From assembly GCA_964400515.1 (NCBI GenBank), contig CAYNTJ010000005.1:62001-126000 (forward strand): a stretch of DNA of 64,000 nucleotides, given 5' to 3'. Position numbers and translations under genes: made by a program. Shown one piece after another: positions 1 through 8,534 of this stretch. Source of the DNA: JAAYHV01 sp964400515. GTDB lineage: Bacteria > Bacillota > Clostridia > Peptostreptococcales > Anaerovoracaceae. The number at the start of each line of letters is the position of its first letter. Position 1 is the first letter of the stretch. Below the pieces are notes generated by a model that searched no databases, was not told the DNA's origin, and was given only the letters and a program-made list of their open reading frames with translations.

Positions 1-841
1 TAGGTCTATGTCCGAAACAGTCGACCCCCACTTCACCCACAGGGTGTGAAGGCTTTCTTTTTACTTCTATGACTTCTGCCTTTATTTTAAATACATCATT
101 ATGCAAAGAGCTCATATCATAGTGATACACCACATCCAAGTCTCTGGCAAGGAGTACTCCTTCTCCAAGTCTTAAATGATTAATTCTCTTTGGCATGTCT
201 CCGTCCCAAAGTCTCATAAGACTGCTTGTTGCTCCTCCGGAAACAAATTCCAACTCTCTTCCGATATTTTCTTCTATTGCTTCAGCCAATTCCACCAACT
301 CATTCAGTTTTTCTTTTGTCGGTAATATGGAACCATAACAACCCACATTTGTTCCTACTCCTGCCAGTTTAAGGTTATGTAATTCGTTTTCTATCCATAC
401 AGCTGTTTTTATAAGCTCTTCCTTATCCCAATAGCCTTCCCTAAGGTCTCCCAGATCTGCCATTAGAATAACTTTATGTTCTTTATCCTGTATTCTCGCC
501 TCCATGTTCAACGCTTTTAGCACTTCTACTTCGCTGTTTAAGCTTATATCCGTTAATTCCACAACATCCTTAGCTTCGCTAATCATTGGCACCCTTATTA
601 GCATATAAGTTGTTTCGATTCCAAACTTCTTGCAGTTAAATACTTGGTCAAGTCTGGATGTACCTATTATATTAGCACCACCTTCCAAATATTTTTTTGC
701 TATCAGAGGAAGACCATTTGCTCCTTTTATAACACCAGTCATAGTAATCCCATTATCCATACATCTTTCATTTACCTTTGTTACATTGTGTTTCAATTTT
801 TCTAAATCGATTTCTACTCTTGGATAACCTAAATTATTCAT
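1..841 (-). CDS. orr: Ornithine racemase (alanine racemase fold III), 3' end cut by window
   Basis: PLP-dependent racemase that would convert L-ornithine to D-ornithine, the substrate of D-ornithine 4,5-aminomutase encoded at 20963-23558. The translation begins MNNLGYPRVEIDLEKLKHN and continues with TGVIKGANGLPLIAKK, where the lysine of VIKG is the expected PLP lysine of the alanine-racemase barrel, and a downstream stretch GGATSSLMR. About 280 residues are present and the stop lies outside the window. The start at 841 is preceded by a good AGGAGG-type site. It lies 24 bases downstream of the acyl-CoA synthetase gene and is probably co-transcribed with it, not with the ornithine operon. A general amino-acid racemase (YhfX-like) is the alternative; the assignment to ornithine rests on pathway context. 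Confidence 0.8.
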   Translation of the reverse strand, partial: MNNLGYPRVEIDLEKLKHNVTKVNERCMDNGITMTGVIKGANGLPLIAKKYLEGGANIIGTSRLDQVFNCKKFGIETTYMLIRVPMISEAKDVVELTDISLNSEVEVLKALNMEARIQDKEHKVILMADLGDLREGYWDKEELIKTAVWIENELHNLKLAGVGTNVGCYGSILPTKEKLNELVELAEAIEENIGRELEFVSGGATSSLMRLWDGDMPKRINHLRLGEGVLLARDLDVVYHYDMSSLHNDVFKIKAEVIEVKRKPSHPVGEVGVDCFGHRP

Positions 842-865
842 TTCTTCCTCCTGTTTGATGATCTA

Positions 866-3800
866 TTAATTAGATTTATTTGATTCTACAAAACGCTTAA
901 TCTTTTTACCGGTGGTTTTTTCAAATTCATCTTTCCTGACAATAACATTTTTTATTTTTTTAAATAATGGCAGATCCGCATTGATTTTATCCACCTCTTT
1001 TAAAACCAAATCATAAGCGTCTTCTTCTTTAAAGTCTTCGCCTAATACTGCTTTTACCTCATCATTATCCAGTAAAACCGTAGCAATTATACTTGTACTG
1101 TTTAATTCGTCTTCTTTTGCCCAAACCAAAGACTCGGCAATATAAGGTACCTTTCCAAGATAATATTCAAGTTCCTCCGGATATACATTCTTACCATTGG
1201 CCGTTATTATGACATTCTTCTTTCTACCGGTTATATATATATATCCCTCTTCATCAACATAACCCAAATCACCGGTATGGAACCATCCGTTTTTAATTAC
1301 ATCATTTGTTTCATCCGGCATATTATAGTAACCCATCATTACATTGTCGCCCTTGAAGCAAATTTCTCCAATGCCTTCTTCGTTTTTATTTTCAATTTTA
1401 ACCTTTAGGCAAGGCAACACATATCCTGCGGATTTGTTTCTCATATATTTTCTGATGTCCGGATTTAATGCCACCATAGGTGAGCACTCCGTAAGACCAT
1501 AGCCTTGTATGGCAACAACTCCCAAATCATTGAAGAATTCCAGAATCTCCGGATCGATGGCAGCACCTCCGGAAATGAAAACTCTTATCCTACCGCCAAA
1601 TGTATCCATTATTTCTGCTGCTGCTTTTTTAGATATATCCAGCTTAACTTTTTTAGTTACTCTATTCAGCTTAAGTAACAGTTTAAGCGGCCTTTCTTTG
1701 CCTTTTTTCCTTACACCCTGCATAATTTTCTTATAGAAGTTCTCCATAATCAAAGGAACCATTAGCACCATAGTAGGCCTTACTTCCTGAATATTTTTAA
1801 GTATGTGCTTAAGCCCTTCACAAAATGCCAAGGATGCTCCGCAATATAATGCCATCAGAAAACTGCAAGTACATTCATATGTATGGTGAATTGGCAACAC
1901 TGAAAAGAATATATCTTCCGGATTTACATTTAATATAGTAGGGGCATTCATTATATCCACCGCTAGGTTTTTATTTGATAGCATTACCCCCTTGGCAATT
2001 CCTGTGGTTCCTGAAGTGTATAGTATTACTGCCATATCTTCATTTACTATTTCTGCATTTACATAATCCAAATTGCCTTTTTCTATTAAATATTTACCAA
2101 ATTCAACTGCCTCAAACCATGATTTGATATTTTTGTCCTCATCATGCTCTTTAATATTCATATTGATTATAAGTTCTATTTGGGTATCACCGGAGTCTCT
2201 CATTTCAACAAACATTTTTTCGAATTTATCTGTTAAAATTACACAGCTTACCTCAGCTGCTATTACCAGCTGTTTTAATTCATTTTTACCAAGCTCCTTA
2301 TCCAGGGGAACAACAACTCCCACTCCCGAAATACCGGCCAAATAGGATGCTGCCCATTGGTAGCAATTGTCACCTATTATGGCAACTCTTTTGTCCTTCA
2401 TCCCTTCATCTAATAAAAAGGTTCCAAGACCGTTGACATCATTAAAAGCTTCTTTATATGATATTTCTTTATACGGCTCATTATGCTCAAATTTTTGATG
2501 AAATGCCGTTCTGTTACCATATAATTCAACACTAGTCTTAAACATTTGCTTAATATCTGTAATTGGTCTTCTGTGTGTATATCTTATGTTTTCTTCAGTA
2601 GAATTTCTCAAACCTTCCATCATTTTAATGGAGTATTCCATTTCTTTTTCTTTTACTTCTTCGTAATTCAATGTAACACCTTTTTCCTTCTTAATCTTCT
2701 TGACTTTACGGTTATCTTTCTCAAATCTCTTTATTTTCTGGGTAGTAGTTTTTATAAAATCATTATCTCTAAGCCCGACTCTTACCACCCGCTTATACGG
2801 TGGCATTTTCTTATTTGCGTTATCTACTTCATCATAAATCCTATTATATATATCAATGTCTTTAGTGATACCTTCATCTTTAAATAGATCGTAGTCGGGA
2901 TATATAACTGCGGTAATTACTACACCGCTATCCGTTTCTTCTCCGTACACCAAACTCTCTTTTATATATTCACTTTGATTTATATAGTATTCCACTTCCT
3001 CAGGAAATATATTTTTGCCGCCCTTTGTTACAATTACGCTTTTCTTTCTTCCTGTTAAATACAAAAAACCATCTTCGTCAAAGTAGCCATAATCTCCCGT
3101 ATAAAGCCATCCGTCCTTTATGACCTCTGCAGTGCTTTTAGGATCTTTATAATATCCCATCATAACAGACGGTCCTTTACAAATAACTTCCCCTATACCA
3201 TCTTCATCCTTTTCAATTATCCTGATTTCTGTTCCCGGCATAGGTTTTCCCACAGAAGCTGCCTTACTGTATCTATCTTGGTTAACAGCTATGATAGGAG
3301 CATTTTCTGTCATTCCGTAGCCTTGTATCATAGGAAAGCCCATGGCTTCGAAATCTTCTATAACCTTAGGATTAATTGCGGCACCGCCTGCAATAAATAT
3401 GTATGGTTTGTCACCTAAAACCTTATGTACCGATTTAAACATCTTTCTGGTTACCATAGGCTTATTTTTTAAATTTGTTTTTTTTGATATTTCAATAGCC
3501 CTTAGCAGCTTTTCTTTTGAGCCCTCTTTTTCCGCTTTTTTCCATATCTTCCTATGTACATTTTCAAAAAGCAACGGAACCCCCAATAAAACATTGGCAT
3601 TTGCTTCTAACAAGTTACTCTGCATATGCTTTAGACTTTCACATATGGCAACAGTCATTCCTTGGAAAAAGCCTGTGAATATATGACATGTCATTTCATA
3701 AGAATGATGTAAAGGTAATACCGAAAGGCCTATTTTACCTTCAGGAATATTTACATATTTTGACATATTATAAACATTTTGAGATATGTTGCCATGGGAA

Positions 3801-4411
3801 AGCATGACTCCTTTTGCCATACCGGTAGTACCTGATGTAAAAAGAATGGCTGCCAATTGCTCTGTATCTATTTTTATTTCATCATAGCCTTTATTCCCAT
3901 TATTATAGATCTCATTACCCATTTTTATTAATTTTCTTATGCTGTTATCTTCATCAGTATCAATTAGCGAAAATGTGTGTTTTAAACCCGGTACATTTTC
4001 TTTTATTGATGCTACACTTTTACCCATTGATTCTGAGTAAAACAAGGTTTCTATATCAGCTCTTTGTACAAGATTCAACAGTTCTCCTTCGGGCAGATTC
4101 CTATCCAAAGGTACAATAACCCCACCTCCGCATACAACGCTAAAGTAAGTTATTATCCACTCGTAACTGCTTTCACCTATAACTCCGATTTTTTTATCCA
4201 GCAAACCCATTTGCAACAATTCTGTTCCCAGGGATTTGATATCGCTTTCTACCTGTCCAAAAGTAATGGGTTGATATTCACTTTTATGGTCTTTTTTTAC
4301 CAGATATGCATTTCTTTCTTTATATATGCCTGTGCTACCAAATATCAAATCTCTTAAAGTATCTACATATCTTACATCATAAAATTTCTTATCATATTTT
4401 ATATCATTCAT
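866..4411 (-). CDS. Tandem two-module AMP-dependent acyl-CoA synthetase
   Basis: One 1181-residue polypeptide made of two complete AMP-forming acyl-CoA synthetase (ANL family) modules joined by a charged linker of about 50 residues. Module 1 (about 1-590) has FTSGTTGMAKG near residue 191, a TGDYGYFDEDGFLYLTGR core and TTTQKIKRF near 553; module 2 (about 640-1181) has YTSGTTGIAKG near 797, TGDLGYVDEEGYIYITGR and TTGKKIKRF near the C-terminus. Each therefore keeps the P-loop, the hinge region and the C-terminal catalytic lysine. Family members activate fatty or other carboxylic acids with ATP and CoA; the substrate here is unknown. Most homologues are single modules of about 500-600 residues. 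It precedes orr. No frameshift or decay is visible in either half. Confidence 0.85.
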   Translation of the reverse strand: MNDIKYDKKFYDVRYVDTLRDLIFGSTGIYKERNAYLVKKDHKSEYQPITFGQVESDIKSLGTELLQMGLLDKKIGVIGESSYEWIITYFSVVCGGGVIVPLDRNLPEGELLNLVQRADIETLFYSESMGKSVASIKENVPGLKHTFSLIDTDEDNSIRKLIKMGNEIYNNGNKGYDEIKIDTEQLAAILFTSGTTGMAKGVMLSHGNISQNVYNMSKYVNIPEGKIGLSVLPLHHSYEMTCHIFTGFFQGMTVAICESLKHMQSNLLEANANVLLGVPLLFENVHRKIWKKAEKEGSKEKLLRAIEISKKTNLKNKPMVTRKMFKSVHKVLGDKPYIFIAGGAAINPKVIEDFEAMGFPMIQGYGMTENAPIIAVNQDRYSKAASVGKPMPGTEIRIIEKDEDGIGEVICKGPSVMMGYYKDPKSTAEVIKDGWLYTGDYGYFDEDGFLYLTGRKKSVIVTKGGKNIFPEEVEYYINQSEYIKESLVYGEETDSGVVITAVIYPDYDLFKDEGITKDIDIYNRIYDEVDNANKKMPPYKRVVRVGLRDNDFIKTTTQKIKRFEKDNRKVKKIKKEKGVTLNYEEVKEKEMEYSIKMMEGLRNSTEENIRYTHRRPITDIKQMFKTSVELYGNRTAFHQKFEHNEPYKEISYKEAFNDVNGLGTFLLDEGMKDKRVAIIGDNCYQWAASYLAGISGVGVVVPLDKELGKNELKQLVIAAEVSCVILTDKFEKMFVEMRDSGDTQIELIINMNIKEHDEDKNIKSWFEAVEFGKYLIEKGNLDYVNAEIVNEDMAVILYTSGTTGIAKGVMLSNKNLAVDIMNAPTILNVNPEDIFFSVLPIHHTYECTCSFLMALYCGASLAFCEGLKHILKNIQEVRPTMVLMVPLIMENFYKKIMQGVRKKGKERPLKLLLKLNRVTKKVKLDISKKAAAEIMDTFGGRIRVFISGGAAIDPEILEFFNDLGVVAIQGYGLTECSPMVALNPDIRKYMRNKSAGYVLPCLKVKIENKNEEGIGEICFKGDNVMMGYYNMPDETNDVIKNGWFHTGDLGYVDEEGYIYITGRKKNVIITANGKNVYPEELEYYLGKVPYIAESLVWAKEDELNSTSIIATVLLDNDEVKAVLGEDFKEEDAYDLVLKEVDKINADLPLFKKIKNVIVRKDEFEKTTGKKIKRFVESNKSN

Positions 4412-4563
4412 AATTCCTACCTATATTAAATCACCCCATATAAATGAGTATAACTATCCATTATCAGTATAATTGTACATCATTGAATTTTACCATTTTA
4501 CCCTAATAATGTCAAGATTTCCAAGTATTGTATGCTTTGATCTAGTTGGTTTTTTCAAATCAT

Positions 4564-4586
4564 AACCACCCGTAAAACGGGTGGTT
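4564..4586. repeat. Subterminal hairpin of the IS200 element (tnpA 3' side)
   Basis: AACCACCCG at 4564-4572 pairs perfectly with CGGGTGGTT at 4578-4586 around a TAAAA loop. A second hairpin, GGGCT-ATA-AGCCC, follows at 4594-4606. Single-strand hairpins of this sort are what Y1 transposases recognise at element ends. Confidence 0.7.
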
Positions 4587-4692
4587 TGCACTAGGGCTAT
4601 AAGCCCATTATACCTACCGGCGTCTCAAGGCGCTGGTTTTTACTTCGTTCAAACCACATTGTATTTGCCACTTTGGCCACCCCTTGAAGGTG

Positions 4693-5145
4693 TTATTTAA
4701 ACGGATTAATATATTCTTTAGTATTTAATTTGTCCATTGCTATATCATGTTCTTCTTGCTCACGAATATATTTAGCTATAGTAGCTTCATTTAAGCCTAC
4801 TGTGCTAACATAATATCCTTCTGCCCAAAAATGTCTGTTGCCAAATTTGTATTTTAAATTTGCATGTTTATCAAACATCATCATTGCACTTTTACCTTTT
4901 AGATATCCCATAAAACTTGATACACTCGTCTTGGGTGGTATACTTACTAACATATGCACATGATCTTTCATTAGGTGTCCTTCGATTATTTCTACACCTT
5001 TATATTTACACAACAATGTCAGTATATCTTTAAGACTTTCGCGGTATTGATTATATATAACTTTTCGTCTATACTTAGGTGTAAACACGATGTGGTATTT
5101 ACATAACCATTTTGTGTGTGCTAAACTATTAGCCTTTTGGGCCAT
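4693..5145 (-). CDS. tnpA: IS200/IS605-family Y1 transposase TnpA
   Basis: HUH-type single-strand DNA transposase of about 150 residues, the normal size for TnpA. Visible motifs are the family opening KYHIVFTPKYRRKV, the metal-binding DHVHMLV (HxH) and the catalytic-tyrosine helix around NEATIAKYIREQ. The ATG at 5145 is chosen because a GGAAGG site lies just upstream; a GTG nine bases earlier overlaps that site. The reading frame is intact, so the element may be active. It catalyses strand transfer of single-stranded circular intermediates during replication. The isolated gene without tnpB points to the IS200 subgroup. Confidence 0.9.
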   Translation of the reverse strand: MAQKANSLAHTKWLCKYHIVFTPKYRRKVIYNQYRESLKDILTLLCKYKGVEIIEGHLMKDHVHMLVSIPPKTSVSSFMGYLKGKSAMMMFDKHANLKYKFGNRHFWAEGYYVSTVGLNEATIAKYIREQEEHDIAMDKLNTKEYINPFK

Positions 5146-5228
5146 AAAAATCACCTTCCTTTGCTTTATAGTGGCTTGAACATCACTATTATAGCATTAG
5201 GTGATTTTTTTGTATAACAACCGACGCG

Positions 5229-5245
5229 TACCCGCATAGCGGGTA
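5229..5245. repeat. Subterminal hairpin of the IS200 element (tnpA 5' side)
   Basis: TACCCGC (5229-5235) and GCGGGTA (5239-5245) form a perfect 7-bp stem with a three-base ATA loop upstream of tnpA. Position and shape fit the left-end recognition hairpin of an IS200-type element. Confidence 0.6.
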
Positions 5246-5295
5246 GTTTATTGTTTCGCACGCTTCGCGTACTCAACCGGGCACATAACCCAGTA

Positions 5296-5320
5296 AATGA
5301 AAATGGGCACATTGTGCCCA
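5296..5320 (-). terminator. Rho-independent terminator after the radical SAM gene
   Basis: On the minus strand a 7-bp stem (TGGGCAC/GTGCCCA, plus-strand 5304-5310 and 5314-5320) is followed by TTTTC and further T-rich sequence. It begins about ten bases past the stop codon at 5331. Confidence 0.65.
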
Positions 5321-5330
5321 TAAATTAATC

Positions 5331-6683
5331 TCAATTAACCTTTTTGAATTTTTCTGACCAAAGCTTGTCTGCAACGGGCTTCCAATTAACTGCTTGCTCT
5401 ACACACTTTCCTGTTAGATTTTCAACAGCTTCCGGGCTTGCCATATCTGTGGATTTTGCCCCACTGGCATTTACCATTTTTGTAAGCTCCCCTATATTAT
5501 CAAACATTGGACAAGGCCTATAAAGATTTTCATTAAATGGTTGATTCTTTCTATACTGCATAAAAAGAGGTGATTTATATGCCTCCAATAAAGATTTCTC
5601 CCTGATATTGGAATCCGAATAATGCACAAAAGCACAAGGCTCAATATCTCCGTTGGCATTAATATGTAAGTACCTTCTGCCCCCGGCTATGCAACCGTCT
5701 ATATAATCTCCGTCATTCCAAAAGTCGATTGTAAATATTGGTTTTGTTTTTCTGTTATTTCTCACAACTTCATACATATATTTCCTTTGCTCTGCCGTTA
5801 CTATAAGTTCGGGCGCCGCACTATTTCCCACGGGTATGTATGTAAAAAGCCATGAAAACAATGCTCCCTTATCAATTATGAAGTTCCAAAATTCATCACT
5901 TCCTATTAACTCAGTGTTTTGTCTTGTATAGCATAATGATGTTCCAAAAGGAAGCTTCTTTCTTTTCAGAATTTCCATAGCTCTCATTATTCCGTCATAT
6001 GTGCCTTCACCACGTCTGAAATCATTTGCCTCCCTATATCCTTCGATACTGAATGCGGGAATCAAGTTTTTTACTCTTAGCATCTCATCGGCAAAGGATT
6101 CATCTATTAACTGTCCGTTTGTAAAACAGCTAAAAAGACAGTCTCCATGCTTTTCACAAAGCTTAAAAATATCCTTCCTTCTTATCGTAGGCTCTCCACC
6201 GGACATTATGTACATAAATGTACCAAGCTCTTTGCCTTGGGTAACTATTTTGTCCATTTCCTCAAAAGACAAATTTAATGTCTTGTCATATTCTGCCGCC
6301 CAACAGCCTACACAATGTAAATTGCATGCACTTGTCGGATCAAATAATATTGCCCAGGGAATATTGCATTGATGTTTTTCCCTCATCTTTGTTTCCATGG
6401 GTAGGCCCACCATCGCAGTATTTAAGAGAAAATTCTCAAAAATAGTTTTTCTTACCCCCGGCTCAATATCTGTGTAAATTTTCTTGAGCAGTACGTTCCA
6501 GTTACTGTCTTTGTTGGTTAAAATAGGTTTTGCGGCTCTTAAATGTTTGCCAATACCATCTTCTGTCGCATGCTTTTCTAGCCAATCAAATATTTTAGGA
6601 ATATTCTGTTCAGGATTTTCATCTAAATATTGCAATACGTGCTTTACACCGGCAGCTCTAATTTTATCAGTTATATTTGCCAT
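5331..6683 (-). CDS. Radical SAM protein with C-terminal SPASM-like cysteines
   Basis: A 450-residue radical SAM enzyme. The [4Fe-4S]/SAM motif CNLHCVGC places cysteines at 120, 124 and 127, after an N-terminal helical region of about 100 residues. A C-terminal cysteine-containing segment (CIAGGRRYLHINANGDIEPC, about 330-350, with further cysteines near the end) resembles an SPASM auxiliary-cluster domain. It generates a 5'-deoxyadenosyl radical; no substrate can be named. It is transcribed alone, with its own promoter (6729-6757) and terminator. The start at 6683 has an AAAGGAG site about 11 bases upstream, a little far but the only good candidate. No peptide precursor gene is visible next to it. 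Confidence 0.8.
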   Translation of the reverse strand: MANITDKIRAAGVKHVLQYLDENPEQNIPKIFDWLEKHATEDGIGKHLRAAKPILTNKDSNWNVLLKKIYTDIEPGVRKTIFENFLLNTAMVGLPMETKMREKHQCNIPWAILFDPTSACNLHCVGCWAAEYDKTLNLSFEEMDKIVTQGKELGTFMYIMSGGEPTIRRKDIFKLCEKHGDCLFSCFTNGQLIDESFADEMLRVKNLIPAFSIEGYREANDFRRGEGTYDGIMRAMEILKRKKLPFGTSLCYTRQNTELIGSDEFWNFIIDKGALFSWLFTYIPVGNSAAPELIVTAEQRKYMYEVVRNNRKTKPIFTIDFWNDGDYIDGCIAGGRRYLHINANGDIEPCAFVHYSDSNIREKSLLEAYKSPLFMQYRKNQPFNENLYRPCPMFDNIGELTKMVNASGAKSTDMASPEAVENLTGKCVEQAVNWKPVADKLWSEKFKKVN

Positions 6684-6728
6684 ATCTATCTAAACTCCTT
6701 TACTATATTAATCTGATGACTATTGCTT

Positions 6729-6757
6729 AGAATACCACAAAGGAAATCATAAATCAA
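6729..6757 (-). promoter_or_regulatory. Sigma-A promoter of the radical SAM gene
   Basis: On the minus strand TTGATT (-35, 6757-6752) and TATTCT (-10, 6734-6729) are separated by 17 bases. The 327-base gap 6684-7010 between the divergent genes holds this promoter, the permease promoter at 6935-6962 and otherwise no structure or credible coding frame that I can support. Confidence 0.6.
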
Positions 6758-6934
6758 GGTTTTATTCAACATCGTGTCTTTTTTTGTTCATGTTCTACCA
6801 ATGTGTTAATTTATATGCAACAGGTAATTTGAACTTTTATCATCTAACTCTTTCTTTAAGTTCGGGATTTGTGCTTTTTCGGGCATTTTTTGCCTTGATT
6901 TGCCAATATTTATGGCGTTTAAAGGAACATTTTC

Positions 6935-6962
6935 TTGAAATGGTTTTTCTTGGTGCTATAAT
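6935..6962 (+). promoter_or_regulatory. Sigma-A promoter of the purine permease gene
   Basis: TTGAAA (6935-6940), a 16-base spacer and a perfect TATAAT (6957-6962). Transcription would start near 6969, leaving a leader of about 40 bases before the ATG at 7011, too short for a purine riboswitch. Confidence 0.75.
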
Positions 6963-7010
6963 TGATTTATGGAATTAACAATAAATTATTAATTATCAAA
7001 GGAGATCATT

Positions 7011-8378
7011 ATGGAAAACTTTTTCAAATTGAAGGAGCATAACACCGATGTAAGAACAGAAATAATCGCCGGTGCTACAACCTTCTTGTCAATGGTTTAT
7101 ATCTTAGCTGTAAACCCTAGTATTTTATCGGCAGCAGGAATGAACCCTGCGGCAGTATTTACTGCAACTGCAGTTTCTGCAGCTTTCGGTTCTATCCTTA
7201 TGGCGCTTTTAGCAAATTATCCGGTAGCTTTGGCGTCCGGTATGGGATTAAATGCCTACTTTGCTTTTTCAATCTGTATACCTTTAGCTGAGGCCGGTGT
7301 TCAGGATCCGTGGAAGGTAGCTTTGGCTGCAGTATTAGTGGAAGGTATCGTTTTCGTAATCCTGTCTCTGTTCAACTTCAGAGAAAAGCTGGTAAACGAT
7401 GTTCCATCTAATTTAAAATATGCAATAACTTCCGGTATAGGACTATTTATTGCAATTATAGGGTTTGAAGGTGCCGGAATCGTTACTGATGATCCTGCTA
7501 CATTAGTAGCCTTGGGAAATGTCGGTTCACCGCAATTCATATTAGCTATGGTTGGTTTACTACTTATAGCAGTGTTTAACCACTTCAATTTCAAAGGATT
7601 TGTATTACTTGGTATTCTATCTACATGGGTTTTAGGAATGCTTGCTCAAGCTGTGGGTTGGTATGTTGTTGATATAGATGCAGGAATCTATTCTCTGTAC
7701 CCTAGCTTTTCCGGAAGCTTTCTTCCTTCAGCACCTTCCACTTTCGCATTTGATTTTAGCTGGGTAAGCGGACATGTATTGGAATTTGCTGTAATCGTAT
7801 TCTCTTTCCTATTTGTAGACTTATTTGATACAGTCGGAACACTTATAGGCGTTGCTTCAAAAGCGGATTTGCTAGATGAAAAAGGTCAACTACCAAATGC
7901 CAAAGGAGCCCTATTATCTGACGCTTTCGCTACAATAGCAGGAGCTTGCCTCGGAACATCAACTGTTACAAGTTATGTTGAATCCACAGCAGGTGTTGCT
8001 ACAGGCGGTAGAACAGGTCTTACTGCTGTAACTTCAGGCGTTCTATTCATATTGGCATTATTCTTATCACCAATATTTTTAGCTATACCGGGATTTGCAA
8101 CAGCTCCCGCATTAATCTATGTTGGACTATTAATGATCAGCTCCCTTAAAAATATGAGCTTCACAGATGATATTGCTGATACAGTTGGCGGATTCTTGGC
8201 ATTAGTTGCCATGCCATTCACTTACTCCATTGCAAACGGTATTATGTTTGGTATTTTGTCATGGGTAATTCTTAAGGTTTGCACAGGCAAAGCCAAAGAA
8301 GTTCCTATGGTAATGTGGATTTCATTCGTATTATTCATTTTAAGATTCTGGACATTGATTACAGGACTTACACTATAA
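7011..8378 (+). CDS. pbuG: NCS2/AzgA-family purine base permease (guanine/hypoxanthine type)
   Basis: Integral membrane transporter of 455 residues, the usual length for the AzgA-like branch of nucleobase:cation symporter 2. The opening LKEHNTDVRTEIIAGATTFLSM, the segment ALASGMGLNAYFAF, the FVDLFDTVGTLIGVA helix and SYVESTAGVATGGRTGLTA are characteristic of PbuG/PbuO/GhxP-type permeases, with about 12-14 hydrophobic segments. It would import guanine, hypoxanthine or adenine with protons. An AAAGGAG site precedes the ATG. It is a single-gene unit with its own promoter and strong terminator. A phosphoribosyltransferase that could salvage purine bases is at 12600. The exact base preference cannot be read from the sequence. 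Confidence 0.88.
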   Translation: MENFFKLKEHNTDVRTEIIAGATTFLSMVYILAVNPSILSAAGMNPAAVFTATAVSAAFGSILMALLANYPVALASGMGLNAYFAFSICIPLAEAGVQDPWKVALAAVLVEGIVFVILSLFNFREKLVNDVPSNLKYAITSGIGLFIAIIGFEGAGIVTDDPATLVALGNVGSPQFILAMVGLLLIAVFNHFNFKGFVLLGILSTWVLGMLAQAVGWYVVDIDAGIYSLYPSFSGSFLPSAPSTFAFDFSWVSGHVLEFAVIVFSFLFVDLFDTVGTLIGVASKADLLDEKGQLPNAKGALLSDAFATIAGACLGTSTVTSYVESTAGVATGGRTGLTAVTSGVLFILALFLSPIFLAIPGFATAPALIYVGLLMISSLKNMSFTDDIADTVGGFLALVAMPFTYSIANGIMFGILSWVILKVCTGKAKEVPMVMWISFVLFILRFWTLITGLTL

Positions 8379-8393
8379 TAAATATATATATTG

Positions 8394-8423
8394 CCGGCAC
8401 AAAGTTATTGTGCCGGTTTTTTT
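8394..8423 (+). terminator. Rho-independent terminator of the purine permease gene
   Basis: A perfect 9-bp stem (CCGGCACAA at 8394-8402, TTGTGCCGG at 8408-8416), five-base loop, then seven Ts. Confidence 0.9.
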
Positions 8424-8461
8424 ATGCTTATTTTACTAAATATTTAAGCTTTTTGCACAGC

Positions 8462-8489
8462 TTGACACTTATTTGACAATTGATATAAT
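8462..8489 (+). promoter_or_regulatory. Strong sigma-A promoter of the enoate reductase/AcnX operon
   Basis: A perfect TTGACA (8462-8467), 16-base spacer and perfect TATAAT (8484-8489), 45 bases before the ATG at 8535. A second TTGACA lies inside the spacer at 8474-8479 but too close to serve the same -10. Confidence 0.8.
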
Positions 8490-8534
8490 TAAGATAAGCA
8501 ATCGTCCCCGATATATTTTCTGAAAGGAGAAAAA

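Larger units (their letters stand above)
4555..5262 (-). mobile_element. IS200-type insertion sequence (IS200/IS605 family, tnpA only)
   Basis: The element contains a single Y1 transposase gene flanked by short subterminal hairpins instead of terminal inverted repeats, as IS200/IS605 elements have. On the 3' side of tnpA a perfect 9-bp stem sits at 4564-4586, followed by a second small hairpin (GGGCT/AGCCC at 4594-4606). On the 5' side a perfect 7-bp stem sits at 5229-5245. No tnpB accessory gene is present. The outer limits are estimates because this family leaves no target duplication. It lies between the acyl-CoA synthetase gene and the radical SAM gene and interrupts neither. Confidence 0.75.

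Noticed and set aside
6784..6978. Short plus-strand frame in the gap before the purine permease
   Set aside because: It has no ribosome site, runs through the permease promoter and shows no protein-like composition.
6963..7010. Purine riboswitch before the purine permease
   Set aside because: The promoter at 6935-6962 leaves only about 40 bases of leader, and no conserved purine-aptamer core is seen.
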